DNA of 64,000 bases from Pseudonocardiaceae bacterium YIM PH 21723 (lineage in GTDB: Bacteria > Actinomycetota > Actinomycetes > Mycobacteriales > Pseudonocardiaceae), in assembly GCA_003600225.1 (NCBI GenBank), contig QZFT01000038.1, positions 23,076 through 87,075 on the forward strand, given 5' to 3'. Below are positions 16,801 to 23,685 of this stretch, one piece after another. Positions within the stretch are counted from its first letter, which is position 1. Every line of letters starts with the position of its first letter. Both the position numbers and the translations under genes were made by a program. The notes beneath the pieces are model-generated. The model was not told where the DNA came from, did no database searches, and saw only the letters and a program-made list of their open reading frames with translations.

Positions 16801-17759
16801 TGCTGCTCGGCGTAGGACAGCCGCGCGTACAGCGGCAGCACGTCGAGGGGGAAGCCCTGTTGGGTTCGGTGCCGTTCCAGGGCGTCCGCGGTGTCCCGGA
16901 TCTCCCGCTCACCGGAGAGGAAGACCAGGATGTCCCCCGGTCCCTCGGCGCGCAGTTCGTCGACGGCGTCGACGATGGCGGTGACCTGGTCCTTGTCGGA
17001 AGCAGTCTCTTCGGCCTCGTCGTCGAAGATCGGCCGGTAACGGACCTCGACCGGGTAGGTGCGGCCGGAGACCTCGACGATCGGCGCGTCGGAGAAGTGC
17101 TTGGCGAACCGCTCCGGGTCGATGGTGGCCGAGGTGATGATCACCTTGAGGTCGGGCCTGCGCGGCAGCAGCTGTTTCAGGTAACCGAGCAGGAAGTCGA
17201 TGTTGAGGCTGCGCTCGTGCGCCTCGTCGATGATCAGCGTGTCGTACTGGTACAGCGAGCGGTCCTGCTGGATCTCGGCCAGCAGGATGCCGTCGGTCAT
17301 CAGCTTGACCAGGGTGTCGTCACTGGACTTGTCGGTGAACCGCACCTTGAAGCCGACGGTGCTGCCCAGCGGTTTGCCCAGCTCCTCGGCGATGCGGTCG
17401 GCCACCGTGCGCGCGGCCAGCCGCCGGGGCTGGGTGTGCCCGATGAGTCCCCGGACGCCGCGGCCCAGTTCCAGGCAGATCTTCGGCAGCTGAGTGGTCT
17501 TACCCGAACCCGTTTCACCCGCGACGATCACCACCTGGTGATCCCGGATCGCGGCGGCGATGTCCTCCCGCCGCTGGCTGATCGGCAGTTCCTCGGGATA
17601 GTTGATCTTCGGCACCGATTCGCGGCGCAGCGCGGCCTTGAGCTCGGCTGTCTCCAGATCCGAGGTGATCGACTCGGGTCCGGACTTGTCCAGCCGGCGG
17701 CGCAGGCGGCGCTCATCGCGCAGCGTGAGCTGCGCCAGACGGGTATTCAGGGTTTCCAT
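13872..17759 (-). CDS. hrpA: ATP-dependent RNA helicase HrpA
   Basis: DEAH-box helicase of 1295 residues, the usual length for HrpA. Walker A GETGSGKT at about 81-88, Q/Ia motif HTQPRRLAARTVA, DEAH at about 178-181, SAT motif IITSATID, then TNVAETSLTVPGI and QRKGRCGR (motifs V/VI), the helicase-associated and OB regions, and the long HrpA-specific C-terminal extension. HrpA rescues stalled ribosomes and remodels RNA in other bacteria. Start ATG 17759 was chosen; an upstream TTG would add seven residues. It is transcribed alone; the C2 gene follows 58 bp after its stop. Confidence 0.95.
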   Translation of the reverse strand: METLNTRLAQLTLRDERRLRRRLDKSGPESITSDLETAELKAALRRESVPKINYPEELPISQRREDIAAAIRDHQVVIVAGETGSGKTTQLPKICLELGRGVRGLIGHTQPRRLAARTVADRIAEELGKPLGSTVGFKVRFTDKSSDDTLVKLMTDGILLAEIQQDRSLYQYDTLIIDEAHERSLNIDFLLGYLKQLLPRRPDLKVIITSATIDPERFAKHFSDAPIVEVSGRTYPVEVRYRPIFDDEAEETASDKDQVTAIVDAVDELRAEGPGDILVFLSGEREIRDTADALERHRTQQGFPLDVLPLYARLSYAEQHRVFQPHGGRRVVLATNVAETSLTVPGIKYVIDPGTARISRYSNRLKVQRLPIEAVSQASANQRKGRCGRTSDGICIRLYSENDFLARSEFTDPEILRTNLASVILQMTSLGLGDMAAFPFVDPPDRRNINDGIALLEELGALAQDSGPEKRLTAMGRKLAQLPVDPRLARMVVEAQQAGCVHEVMVITAALSIQDPRERPSDQQAQADQQHARFVDKESDFMGLLNLWRYLREQQKALTSNQFRRMCRNEYLNYLRVREWQDIYSQLREVMRQLGATVENNPEDSPAAGDVVHRALLAGLLSHIGFKDPANPPDYLGARGAKFGIFPGSALFRKTPRWLMSAELVETSRLWARMNAKIEPEWAEELAPHLVKRQYNEPHWERKVSAVVAYEKVTLYGLPIIASRKINFGKIDPELCRALFIRHALVERDWPSNHKFLEHNERLRKEVEELEEKVRRRDLVVDDQTLYEFYDARVGKDVVSGAHFDRWWRDERKTSPQLLDFDRQLLLNENAKDVSEQAYPSQWRSETPGMDSTSLKLDYKFEPGTQRDGVSVVIPLAGLNQVKAEQFSWQVPGLRQELVTALLKSLRKTIRRYFVPVPDYVTAVLARMTNTEEPLLDALERELAALTGVQVARDDWRWDHVPEHLKITFQVQDNSGKIVAEGKDLEELRERLKPKVRETISTAAKDVQKTGLTTWDFGTLDKVVQRTHAGHRVTGYPALVDEGATVAIRVLDTAAAQQDLMWRGTRRLLLLNTPSPVKLVQRKLANEAKLVLSRNPHGGVPALLADCVDCAMDKIISDCGGPAWNQAGFDRILTHAKSQLGQATLIVLDQVRAALAAWHIAERKLDTVTAPVFKAAVADMTAQLKALIGPGFATATGYAQLGQLPRYVKGIEHRLDKLPEKFDRDEQWMHQVQDIDAEYRDLVKALPPGRQPGPELRAIRWMIEELRISYFAQPLGTAYPISEKRIFTAIDKLPG

Positions 17760-17908
17760 GACATCCGCAAGCTTAGGCAACGCGCTGGTCGCAGCGCGCG
17801 TGGATTACCGTCACTGCTCTTTTCCGGGAGATCGAGTCGCGGTTTGCGCCCATACGGGGGAAGGTGTACGCGCACGACCTCCCGCCTGATTACAGGAGAT
17901 ACAGCGGT

Positions 17909-18157
17909 ATGGGCATCTTTGACAACATCGCGGACAAGGCAAAAGACCTCGCCAAGGAACACTCGGACGTGGTGAAGCAGGGCATCGACAAGGCAGGCGA
18001 CTTCGTCGACCAGAAGACCGGCGGCAAGTTCAGCAGCCAGATCGACCAGGGCGAGGACCTCGTGGCGAAGCAGCTCGGGTTGGGGCAGAACCCTGAGCAG
18101 CACCAGCAGCAGAACCAGGATCAGCAGCAGAACCAGGACCAGCAGAACCAGCAGTAA
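17909..18157 (+). CDS. MT0933-like antitoxin family protein
   Basis: Small protein of 82 residues. Residues 1-60 match the Rv0909/MT0933-type antitoxin family: MGIFDNIADKAKDLAKEHSD, then KQGIDKAGDFVDQKTGGKFSSQIDQG. The last 25 residues are almost only Gln, Asn and Asp (HQQQNQDQQQNQ). GGAGAT lies 9 bases before ATG 17909. No toxin gene is adjacent: the neighbours are hrpA (divergent) and a convergent DUF3037 gene. The family is often found without a toxin and its antitoxin label is tentative in such cases. Confidence 0.75.
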   Translation: MGIFDNIADKAKDLAKEHSDVVKQGIDKAGDFVDQKTGGKFSSQIDQGEDLVAKQLGLGQNPEQHQQQNQDQQQNQDQQNQQ

Positions 18158-18163
18158 GTAAGA

Positions 18164-18230
18164 GCACTTTCCATGGAATCTGCTCCCGCCCGGGGCGACT
18201 CGGGTGGTGAGCAGATTCCATGGAAAGTGC
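18164..18230. terminator. CCATGG-core hairpin, family 1 copy 2
   Basis: Perfect 22-bp stem (18164-18185 with 18209-18230) and a 23-nt loop, filling the gap between the convergent antitoxin-like and DUF3037 genes to within 7 bp on one side and 0 bp on the other. The arms are the same sequence, over 21 bp, as those at 61041-61106. Confidence 0.78.
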
Positions 18231-18602
18231 CTACAGGACCAGCAGGTCCAGCAGGCGGTCGAGGTCCTTGGCCGGGTCCACCGTGATGCCGGTGTGCACC
18301 GGGCCGGCCTGGATGATCGTGCTGCGCGGGGCGGTGAGCCAGCGGAACCGCTCCCCCGGTTTCATGACCACCGCCGGTCCTTCGCCGGTGCAGGTGCGCT
18401 CCCAGGACCGCAGCGCGGTGTCCACGTCGGCCACGTCGCTGTTCGGGTCCAGGCAGTGCAACCGGCCGGTGTCCAGGTGCACCCGCGCGCCGAGGAAGTC
18501 CTTCTGCTGGCAGTAGAGCAGCACGCCGACGTTGATGAACTCCCCGCGCTGCACCCTGGGCACGGCGCGGATGACGGCGTATTCGAACGGGCTGTGCGTC
18601 AC
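18231..18602 (-). CDS. DUF3037 family protein
   Basis: Protein of 123 residues with DUF3037 features: FEYAVIRAVPRVQRGEFINVGVLLYCQ at residues 5-31, and a conserved RFRWLTAPRSTIIQAGPVHTG stretch in the C-terminal half. The GTG start at 18602 overlaps the stop of the upstream HipA-like gene (GTGA), so the two are translationally coupled. DUF3037 proteins are regularly encoded next to HipA-like kinases, which suggests a functional pair, perhaps kinase plus substrate or regulator. The biochemical role is unknown. Confidence 0.78.
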   Translation of the reverse strand: MTHSPFEYAVIRAVPRVQRGEFINVGVLLYCQQKDFLGARVHLDTGRLHCLDPNSDVADVDTALRSWERTCTGEGPAVVMKPGERFRWLTAPRSTIIQAGPVHTGITVDPAKDLDRLLDLLVL

Positions 18603-19357
18603 GCAACGACCACCTTCGGCAGCCACTGGGCGCGGGCGTCCAGCCGGGCCAGCAGATGGCTCAGGTAGGCGGCGCGGGTCTCCGCCGGGGAGGGCAGGCC
18701 GGACTCCTCCAGCCAGGCGTCGGGGATCAGCGCCAGTACCTCCGTGAGCAGTTCCTCGGTCACCATGCCCGCCAGCCGCTCGTCGGCCTCGGGCAGCCGG
18801 GTGGCATAGCCGGCCAGTACATGGTCGGCGGCATCGTATGCCCTGGCCACGTTCTTCTGCGCGCTCGCCCAGTTGTGGTGGAAGTAAAGCGAGGCGCCGT
18901 GGTCGATCAGCCACAGCCTGCGGTGCCACATCAGCAGGTTCGGGTTGCGCCAGCTGCGGTCCACGTTCTCGGTGAACGCGTCCAGCCACAGCACGGCGGA
19001 GGCCAGGTCAGGCTCGATCTCGTGGACCACCGGGTCGTAGCCGAGGGAACCGGGCAGGAAGTCCATGCCCAGATTCGTACCGGGGCTCGCGTACAGCAGC
19101 TCCTGGATCTCCTCGTCCGGCTCGGCCCTGGCCACCACCGGATCGAACTCGAGCACGACCAGTTCGGGAACCCGCAGCCCCAGCCTGCGGGCGAGTTCCC
19201 CACTGATCACCTCGGCGACCAGAGCCTTGGGGCCTTGACCGGCACCACGGAACTTGGCCACATAGGTGCCGAGATCATCGGCCTCTACGACGGCGGGCAG
19301 CGAGCCCCCTTCGCGCAGCGGCGTCACATAGCGGACCGCTGTCACCTCACGCAACAT
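18599..19357 (-). CDS. HipA-like kinase family protein
   Basis: Protein of 252 residues resembling the compact HipA-family kinases. Lys in TYVAKFRGAGQGPKALVAEVISGELARRLGL matches the ATP-binding lysine region, LWLDAFTENVDRSWRNPNLL the catalytic Asp/Asn segment, and LWLIDHGASLYFHH the metal-binding Asp. The start ATG 19357 has no ribosome site but a TACAGT hexamer lies 7 bases upstream, so the mRNA may be leaderless. Coupled to DUF3037. Unlike classical hipBA there is no HipB-type helix-turn-helix gene beside it. Kinase activity is inferred from the family. Confidence 0.75.
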   Translation of the reverse strand: MLREVTAVRYVTPLREGGSLPAVVEADDLGTYVAKFRGAGQGPKALVAEVISGELARRLGLRVPELVVLEFDPVVARAEPDEEIQELLYASPGTNLGMDFLPGSLGYDPVVHEIEPDLASAVLWLDAFTENVDRSWRNPNLLMWHRRLWLIDHGASLYFHHNWASAQKNVARAYDAADHVLAGYATRLPEADERLAGMVTEELLTEVLALIPDAWLEESGLPSPAETRAAYLSHLLARLDARAQWLPKVVVA

Positions 19358-19476
19358 GTGTTCACTGTAGAGACCCACTGCCAGCGAGTTTCCGAGCGGA
19401 GGTCCGTGCACGCGGGAGTGGCCGGGAATCCGTACTCGCCGACGGATTCCCGGTCTCAGGTTCAGCAGCCCTCAGA

Positions 19477-20079
19477 TCAGCAACGCTTCCAGGCGAACCG
19501 GTAGAAGTGTTCCTCCCGCTCCCGCAGGGTGCTGGTGACAGCGTTGTCAGCGCCGGTGGAGACACGCAGCTCGCTGTTCACGTTCAGGTTGCGTTGCTCG
19601 CCGCACGGCGCCCATACCTGGGACGCCGGGTCGATCACCTGGCTGAGTTGCCAGTCCTGCTGCAGCGGGCCGGTGAAGGTGTGGGACCAGGTGGCCTGGT
19701 CCTGGGAACCCTGGAAGTAGTGCGTCGCCTGTACCAGGCCGGTCGCACCGGCGGCGAGGTTCACCGATCCGGAGCGGTCCACCCGGTCGATGGTCCAGGT
19801 GTATCCGGCGGGCACCCGCACGGCCAGATTCGCCTGGCAGTTCTGCCGGGAACTCGTGGTGGGGGCGCCGCCACCGGCCGAGGCCTGGAAGTTGCTGAGC
19901 CGGATGACGAATCCGCTGTTGTCCGGTGCCGGGGCCACGGACACGGTGCCCGCCGGGCAACCGGATCCGTTGATGGTCACGGGGGTGACCTCGACCCGGC
20001 CTGCCGGGGGCGGATCGGGCGGAGCTGCCGGGGCGAGCATGACGGCGAGCAAGCCGGCCAGGGCTACGAAGCCCAACAT
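19477..20079 (-). CDS. Secreted DUF4360 family protein (paralogue)
   Basis: Exported protein of 200 residues, paralogue of 5743-6414: signal peptide MLGFVALAGLLAVMLAPAAP, then ITINGSGCPAGTVSVAP-like opening (VTINGSGCPAGTVSVAP), QNCQANLAVRVPAGYTW, THYFQGSQ and CGEQRNLNVNSELRV. It ends in FYRFAWKRC. AAAGGA lies 7 bases before ATG 20079. It stands alone between the HipA-like gene and a strong hairpin. Function unknown; the conserved Cys pairs suggest a disulfide-stabilised extracellular domain. Confidence 0.85.
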   Translation of the reverse strand: MLGFVALAGLLAVMLAPAAPPDPPPAGRVEVTPVTINGSGCPAGTVSVAPAPDNSGFVIRLSNFQASAGGGAPTTSSRQNCQANLAVRVPAGYTWTIDRVDRSGSVNLAAGATGLVQATHYFQGSQDQATWSHTFTGPLQQDWQLSQVIDPASQVWAPCGEQRNLNVNSELRVSTGADNAVTSTLREREEHFYRFAWKRC

Positions 20080-20143
20080 GGAGCGTCCTTTCGTCGGGGG
20101 TCGATACACCCCGCATACGAATCGGACGGCCGTTTAATACAAA

Positions 20144-20188
20144 GCAGGGAGCCGTGTGCCGAACAGAACGCGGCACACGGCTCCCTGC
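20144..20188 (-). terminator. 18-bp stem hairpin with T-rich tail
   Basis: Perfect 18-bp stem (20144-20161 with 20171-20188) and a 9-nt loop; on the minus strand it is followed by TTTGTATT, so it looks like an intrinsic terminator for minus-strand transcripts coming from the genes at 20199-20740. Confidence 0.8.
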
Positions 20189-20198
20189 ACCAGCCAGG

Positions 20199-20303
20199 TC
20201 AGAGCCTGGTGGACTCCATCGACACGGGTTCGAGGTGCTCAGCGGCCACGTCGGTACCGGCGGTCACCAGCGCACAGGCAACCGGGATTCGATGAATACT
20301 CAC
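20199..20303 (-). CDS. Candidate 34-residue small ORF
   Basis: GTG-initiated ORF of 34 codons preceded on the minus strand by GGGGAGAGAAAGG (a good ribosome site) 4 bases before the start and followed 11 bp later by an intrinsic terminator. Starts MSIHRIPVACALVTAG and ends EPVSMESTRL. It lies 62 bp after the stop of the secreted repeat protein and may share its transcript. No homology is recognised; it could be a short regulatory or functional peptide, or a chance ORF. Confidence 0.35.
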   Translation of the reverse strand: MSIHRIPVACALVTAGTDVAAEHLEPVSMESTRL

Positions 20304-20365
20304 AGCCTTTCTCTCCCCGAGTTGATGGGTTTCGTATCAACTTCAGTGAAGGCCGATCAGTGGAT

Positions 20366-20740
20366 TCACTTCACCGGCTGGGCGGGGATCCAGTCGCCCT
20401 GGGCGATCTCCTCGTCCGTCAGCTTGCGAACGTTCATGCTGCCGTCATCGTTCTTGTCGAGCGCGACACCGCCCGGCTGCTCGGTGCCGTCGACCGGCTT
20501 GGCGGGCTTGGCGTCGTCGCAGCGCACGGTCTGGCTGTACGGGTTGTCCGGGCTGGCCGGCTGCTCGGTGCCGTCCACCGGCTTGGCCGGCTGGTGGTCA
20601 TCGCAGCGCACGACCTGGCTGTGACCGGAGTCGGACGGCGCGGAGGGAGCGGCGGCCATGGCGATGCCTGCGCCCGCCAGACCGGTGAGTGCGAAGGTGG
20701 CGGCACCGGCGATGACCATCTTGCGGGTGGTGAACTTCAT
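20366..20740 (-). CDS. Small secreted protein with internal repeat
   Basis: Exported protein of 124 residues. Signal peptide MVIAGAATFALTGLAGAGIAMA, then two copies of a unit of about 30 residues built on VRCDD--PAKPVDGTEQP (copies near 44-61 and 73-90), each with one Cys, and a C-terminal tail with DKNDDGSMNV and DEEIAQGDW. GAGGAG precedes ATG 20740 by 6 bases. The DKNDDGS string resembles a calcium-binding loop. Followed by a small ORF and a terminator. No known family recognised. Confidence 0.7.
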   Translation of the reverse strand: MKFTTRKMVIAGAATFALTGLAGAGIAMAAAPSAPSDSGHSQVVRCDDHQPAKPVDGTEQPASPDNPYSQTVRCDDAKPAKPVDGTEQPGGVALDKNDDGSMNVRKLTDEEIAQGDWIPAQPVK

Positions 20741-21305
20741 GGTGTGCTCCTCGTTTTCTGGGTTCGTCCTGGGGACACCACTGAAGTTATTCACCGATTT
20801 CTGACATCCGCTGTGAGCAGCCTGAAGAGATCGTGAGAAAACGAGCCCGTGATCGGGGCGAGATACACATGGTGAGGAGTCGTGCACTGAACGGCTCACG
20901 AAGCCGGAGGTCGCCGGGCCACTCGACAGACTGGCCGAGGCCGTCACCGCCGGTCTCCCCGAGCTCATCCCCGGCCGTTCGCAGGCTCAGCTGCCGATCA
21001 CCGGAAAAGTAGACGGTATGTGGCGCCGTTAGGCGTTACGGCACCCCATACCCATGCAACTCAGCGGCACCGGACTACGTCGGCACCGGCTGAGCCGGCT
21101 TGGGATCACCACCGGCGAGCGGCACGCTGCAACGGCAGCTCCTCGCGACTCGATTCACCGTGTGATATATGCGTGAATTAGCCCGTTGGCTCGAACTTAT
21201 GAACCGATTCATGGCTTTCACTGAGCGCGGCCTGAGAAAATCGTGAGAAGTGCCCACCGTGATAGCAGCGAGATAGGAATCGTCGACGCACAGTAATCTG
21301 AGCGC
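20741..21305. other. Gene-poor region with a 90-bp direct repeat and a possible gene remnant
   Basis: 20781-20870 and 21191-21280 align without gaps at 60 of 90 positions, with best matches in CCTGA, TCGTGAGAA, CCGTGAT and GCGAGATA. The second copy lies just upstream of the homocysteine methyltransferase start. After the first copy an open frame without a start codon runs to a TAG at about 21032, with coding-like composition (KPEVAGPLDRLAEAVTAGL); this may be a gene remnant left with its old promoter. Nothing else seen. Confidence 0.4.
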
Positions 21306-22136
21306 ATGGTGTTGGTACTGGACGGCGGGCTGGCCACCGAACTGGAGGCGCGGGGGCACGACCTGTCCGGGGCCCTCTGGTCGGCCCGGCTGCTGAGCGA
21401 TGACCCGGACGCGATCACCGCGGCGCACCGGGCGTTCTTCGACGCGGGCGCCGATATCGCCACCACCGCCTCGTACCAGGCGAGCCCGCCCGCACTGGGT
21501 GCCGAGGCCGAGCGGCTGCTGCGAGACAGCGTGCCCCTGGCCCGCGCCGCGATGCGCACACCGGACAACCTGGTGGCCGCCTCGGTCGGTCCGTACGGCG
21601 CCGCGCTGGCCGACGGCAGCGAATACCGGGGGCGATACGGCTTGAGCGTGGCCCGGCTCCGGGATTGGCACCGCCTGCGGATCGAGATCCTCGCCGACGA
21701 AGGCCCTGACCTGCTGGCCCTGGAGACCATCCCCGATCTGATCGAGGCCGAGGCGCTGGCCGGCCTGCTCCCCGGACTCGGGGTGCCCGCCTGGCTGAGC
21801 TACACGATCTCCGGCGAGCGCACCGCCGCCGGGCAGCCGCTCACCGAGGCGTTCGCGATCGCCGCCGGCGTTCCGGAGATCCGGTATGTCGGCGTGAACT
21901 GCTGTGATCCGGCCGATGTGTTGCCCGCCGTCGAACTCGCCCACGCCGTCACCGGCAAACCGGTGATCGCGTACCCGAACAGTGGCGAGACCTGGAATGG
22001 CGGCTGGTCAGGGCGGTCGACCTACTCCCCCGCGCTGGTGGCGGACTGGATCGCGGCCGGCGCGGAGATCATCGGCGGCTGCTGCCGGGTCGGACCCGCC
22101 CTGATCGCCGAGCTGGCTGCCATCGTCGCGCCCTGA
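21306..22136 (+). CDS. mmuM: Homocysteine S-methyltransferase
   Basis: Protein of 276 residues of the Zn-dependent homocysteine methyltransferase family (MmuM/BHMT type), which methylates homocysteine to methionine using S-methylmethionine or SAM. Visible: VLDGGLATELEARGHDL at the start, TTASYQA, ASVGPYGAALADGSEYRG, ETIPDLIEAEAL, GVNCCDP (first zinc Cys) and GGCCRVGP (the Cys pair) near the end. There is no ribosome site before ATG 21306, but TAATCT lies 7 bases upstream, so the transcript may be leaderless. Followed 14 bp later by the Gfo/Idh gene in the same direction. Confidence 0.9.
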   Translation: MVLVLDGGLATELEARGHDLSGALWSARLLSDDPDAITAAHRAFFDAGADIATTASYQASPPALGAEAERLLRDSVPLARAAMRTPDNLVAASVGPYGAALADGSEYRGRYGLSVARLRDWHRLRIEILADEGPDLLALETIPDLIEAEALAGLLPGLGVPAWLSYTISGERTAAGQPLTEAFAIAAGVPEIRYVGVNCCDPADVLPAVELAHAVTGKPVIAYPNSGETWNGGWSGRSTYSPALVADWIAAGAEIIGGCCRVGPALIAELAAIVAP

Positions 22137-22150
22137 CATAGGGTGATCCC

Positions 22151-23074
22151 ATGTCAGTGCGGGTGGGAATGGTCGGGCTGGGGTCGATCGCGCAGAAGGT
22201 CTACCTGCCGTATCTGTCGGCGCACCCGGACGTGGACATCGTGTCGATCGTCAGCCGCAGGCAGTCCACGGTGGACGAAGCGCTGAGCCGATACCGGCTG
22301 GCGCACGGCAGTACCGATCTGGCCGCACTCCTGGGGCAGCGCCCGGATCTGGTGTTCGTGCACGCACCCACGGCTCACCACGTGCCGATCCTGACCACGC
22401 TGCTGGATGCCGGAATCCCGGTGTACGTGGACAAGCCCCTGGCCGAGAACCTGTCCGACTCCACGGCACTGGCCAACCGAGCGGCCGAGCGCGGGCTGCT
22501 GCTGGCGGTGGGCTTCAACCGGCGTTTCGCCCCCGCTTATCTCCGCGCCCGCGACCGGATCCTGGAGTCCGGTCCGATCGAGCACATCACCGCGCTCAAG
22601 CATCGGCCCAGCCCGATCGAGGGCAGCCTCCGGGAGATCGTCTACGACGACCTGATCCACCTCATCGACCTGCTCGCCTGGCTCGGAGGTGACGGCACCG
22701 AACTGGACGCGGGCACCCTGCACACGGATTCCGCAGGAAGGCTGACGCTGGCCGCCGGCCAGGTTCGACTGCCCACCGGGACGGGCTCCTTCGCCATGCA
22801 CCGCAACGCCGGCTCGGATCAGGAGTACCTGTTCCTGCATGGCGCCGAACGTTCGGCGGCGGTGGAGAACCTGGAGATCCTTCGATTCCCGGACCTCGGC
22901 GCCGAGCCGGAGACGCCCGTTCCCTCGGAGTCCCCCGCGCACCGCCGGGGTTTCGCCCCGCTCATCGACCATGTGCTGGCCACCTACCGGAATCCATCAG
23001 CCTGCCAGGTTCGCGCCGACCTGACGCTCACCTCGCACCGGCTGGCCGAGGACCTACTCAGCCGAACTGGCTGA
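22151..23074 (+). CDS. Gfo/Idh/MocA family oxidoreductase
   Basis: NAD(P)-dependent oxidoreductase of 307 residues. The Rossmann GLGSIAQ motif is at 9-15, the EKP-type catalytic motif appears as VDKPLAEN (about 96-103), followed by GFNRRFAP and the C-terminal sheet domain; HLIDLLAWL fits the catalytic His region. Substrate not predictable. It starts 14 bp after mmuM and may be cotranscribed. Its end overlaps the convergent SnoaL-like gene by 17 bp. Confidence 0.85.
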   Translation: MSVRVGMVGLGSIAQKVYLPYLSAHPDVDIVSIVSRRQSTVDEALSRYRLAHGSTDLAALLGQRPDLVFVHAPTAHHVPILTTLLDAGIPVYVDKPLAENLSDSTALANRAAERGLLLAVGFNRRFAPAYLRARDRILESGPIEHITALKHRPSPIEGSLREIVYDDLIHLIDLLAWLGGDGTELDAGTLHTDSAGRLTLAAGQVRLPTGTGSFAMHRNAGSDQEYLFLHGAERSAAVENLEILRFPDLGAEPETPVPSESPAHRRGFAPLIDHVLATYRNPSACQVRADLTLTSHRLAEDLLSRTG

Positions 23075-23606
23075 CCACGCGGTCCAGCGTCTGTCGCACG
23101 GAGCAGGGCAGCCCGGGCCCCTCGGCCTGAACCAAGCCCTGACGCACCGCGGAGTCCAGCATGTTGACCACGCCGAGGCCGCGATTGATCAGGCCGTGGC
23201 GCAGCTGGAACATGCTGACCCCACCCGTTTCCAGCCGCCTCCCGGTCGGCGCCCAGCCACGCGGGTGCGCGTGGAACCGGTTCCGCCAGTAGAGCAGTTC
23301 GCCGGTGAAGTCGCCGGTCATCCGGTAGCCGACGGCCAGGCTGTGCCCGTCCAGCGAGAAATGCACCGGACCGACCTGCCGCACCTCCAGGTTGGGAAAC
23401 GCGGTGAACACGGCCTTCAGGTAGCGAAAGTACTCGGCACGACCGCAGATCGGCTCGCTGCCGGACATCGGGTCCTCGAACACGACGTCGCTGGTCACCA
23501 GCCAGGAGAAGGCCTCCGGATCCCTGGTGTTCCAGGCATCCAGCCACCGGCCCATCAACCGCTCCGCCTGGTCGACCGGGTCCACATCCACCACTGCCAA
23601 GCCCAT
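23058..23606 (-). CDS. SnoaL-like / NTF2-fold protein
   Basis: Protein of 182 residues with an NTF2-like fold, similar to SnoaL-like polyketide cyclases and related ester-handling proteins: RLMGRWLDAWNTRDPEAFSWLVTSDVVFEDP, YFRYLKAVFTAFPNLEV and GDFTGELLYW. Proteins of this type are often annotated only as nuclear transport factor 2 family. ATG 23606 was preferred to upstream starts because the frame before it overlaps the palindromic operator at 23629-23670. Probably controlled by a TetR-type repressor not encoded in the window. Confidence 0.75.
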   Translation of the reverse strand: MGLAVVDVDPVDQAERLMGRWLDAWNTRDPEAFSWLVTSDVVFEDPMSGSEPICGRAEYFRYLKAVFTAFPNLEVRQVGPVHFSLDGHSLAVGYRMTGDFTGELLYWRNRFHAHPRGWAPTGRRLETGGVSMFQLRHGLINRGLGVVNMLDSAVRQGLVQAEGPGLPCSVRQTLDRVVSQFG

Positions 23607-23628
23607 GTCCTCACACCCCTCACCAGGT

Positions 23629-23670
23629 CTATACCGATCGTTATATTCGGGACTATAACGGTCGGTATAG
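23629..23670. promoter_or_regulatory. 17-bp palindromic operator upstream of SnoaL-like gene
   Basis: Arms 23629-23645 and 23654-23670 are inverted copies (16 of 17 match) with an 8-bp centre; each arm is itself close to a palindrome of the kind TATACCGAYCGTTATA. This is typical of TetR-family operators bound by two dimers. It sits 23 bp upstream of the SnoaL-like start and no regulator gene is adjacent. Confidence 0.65.
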
Positions 23671-23685
23671 ATCTGTCCAAGGGAT

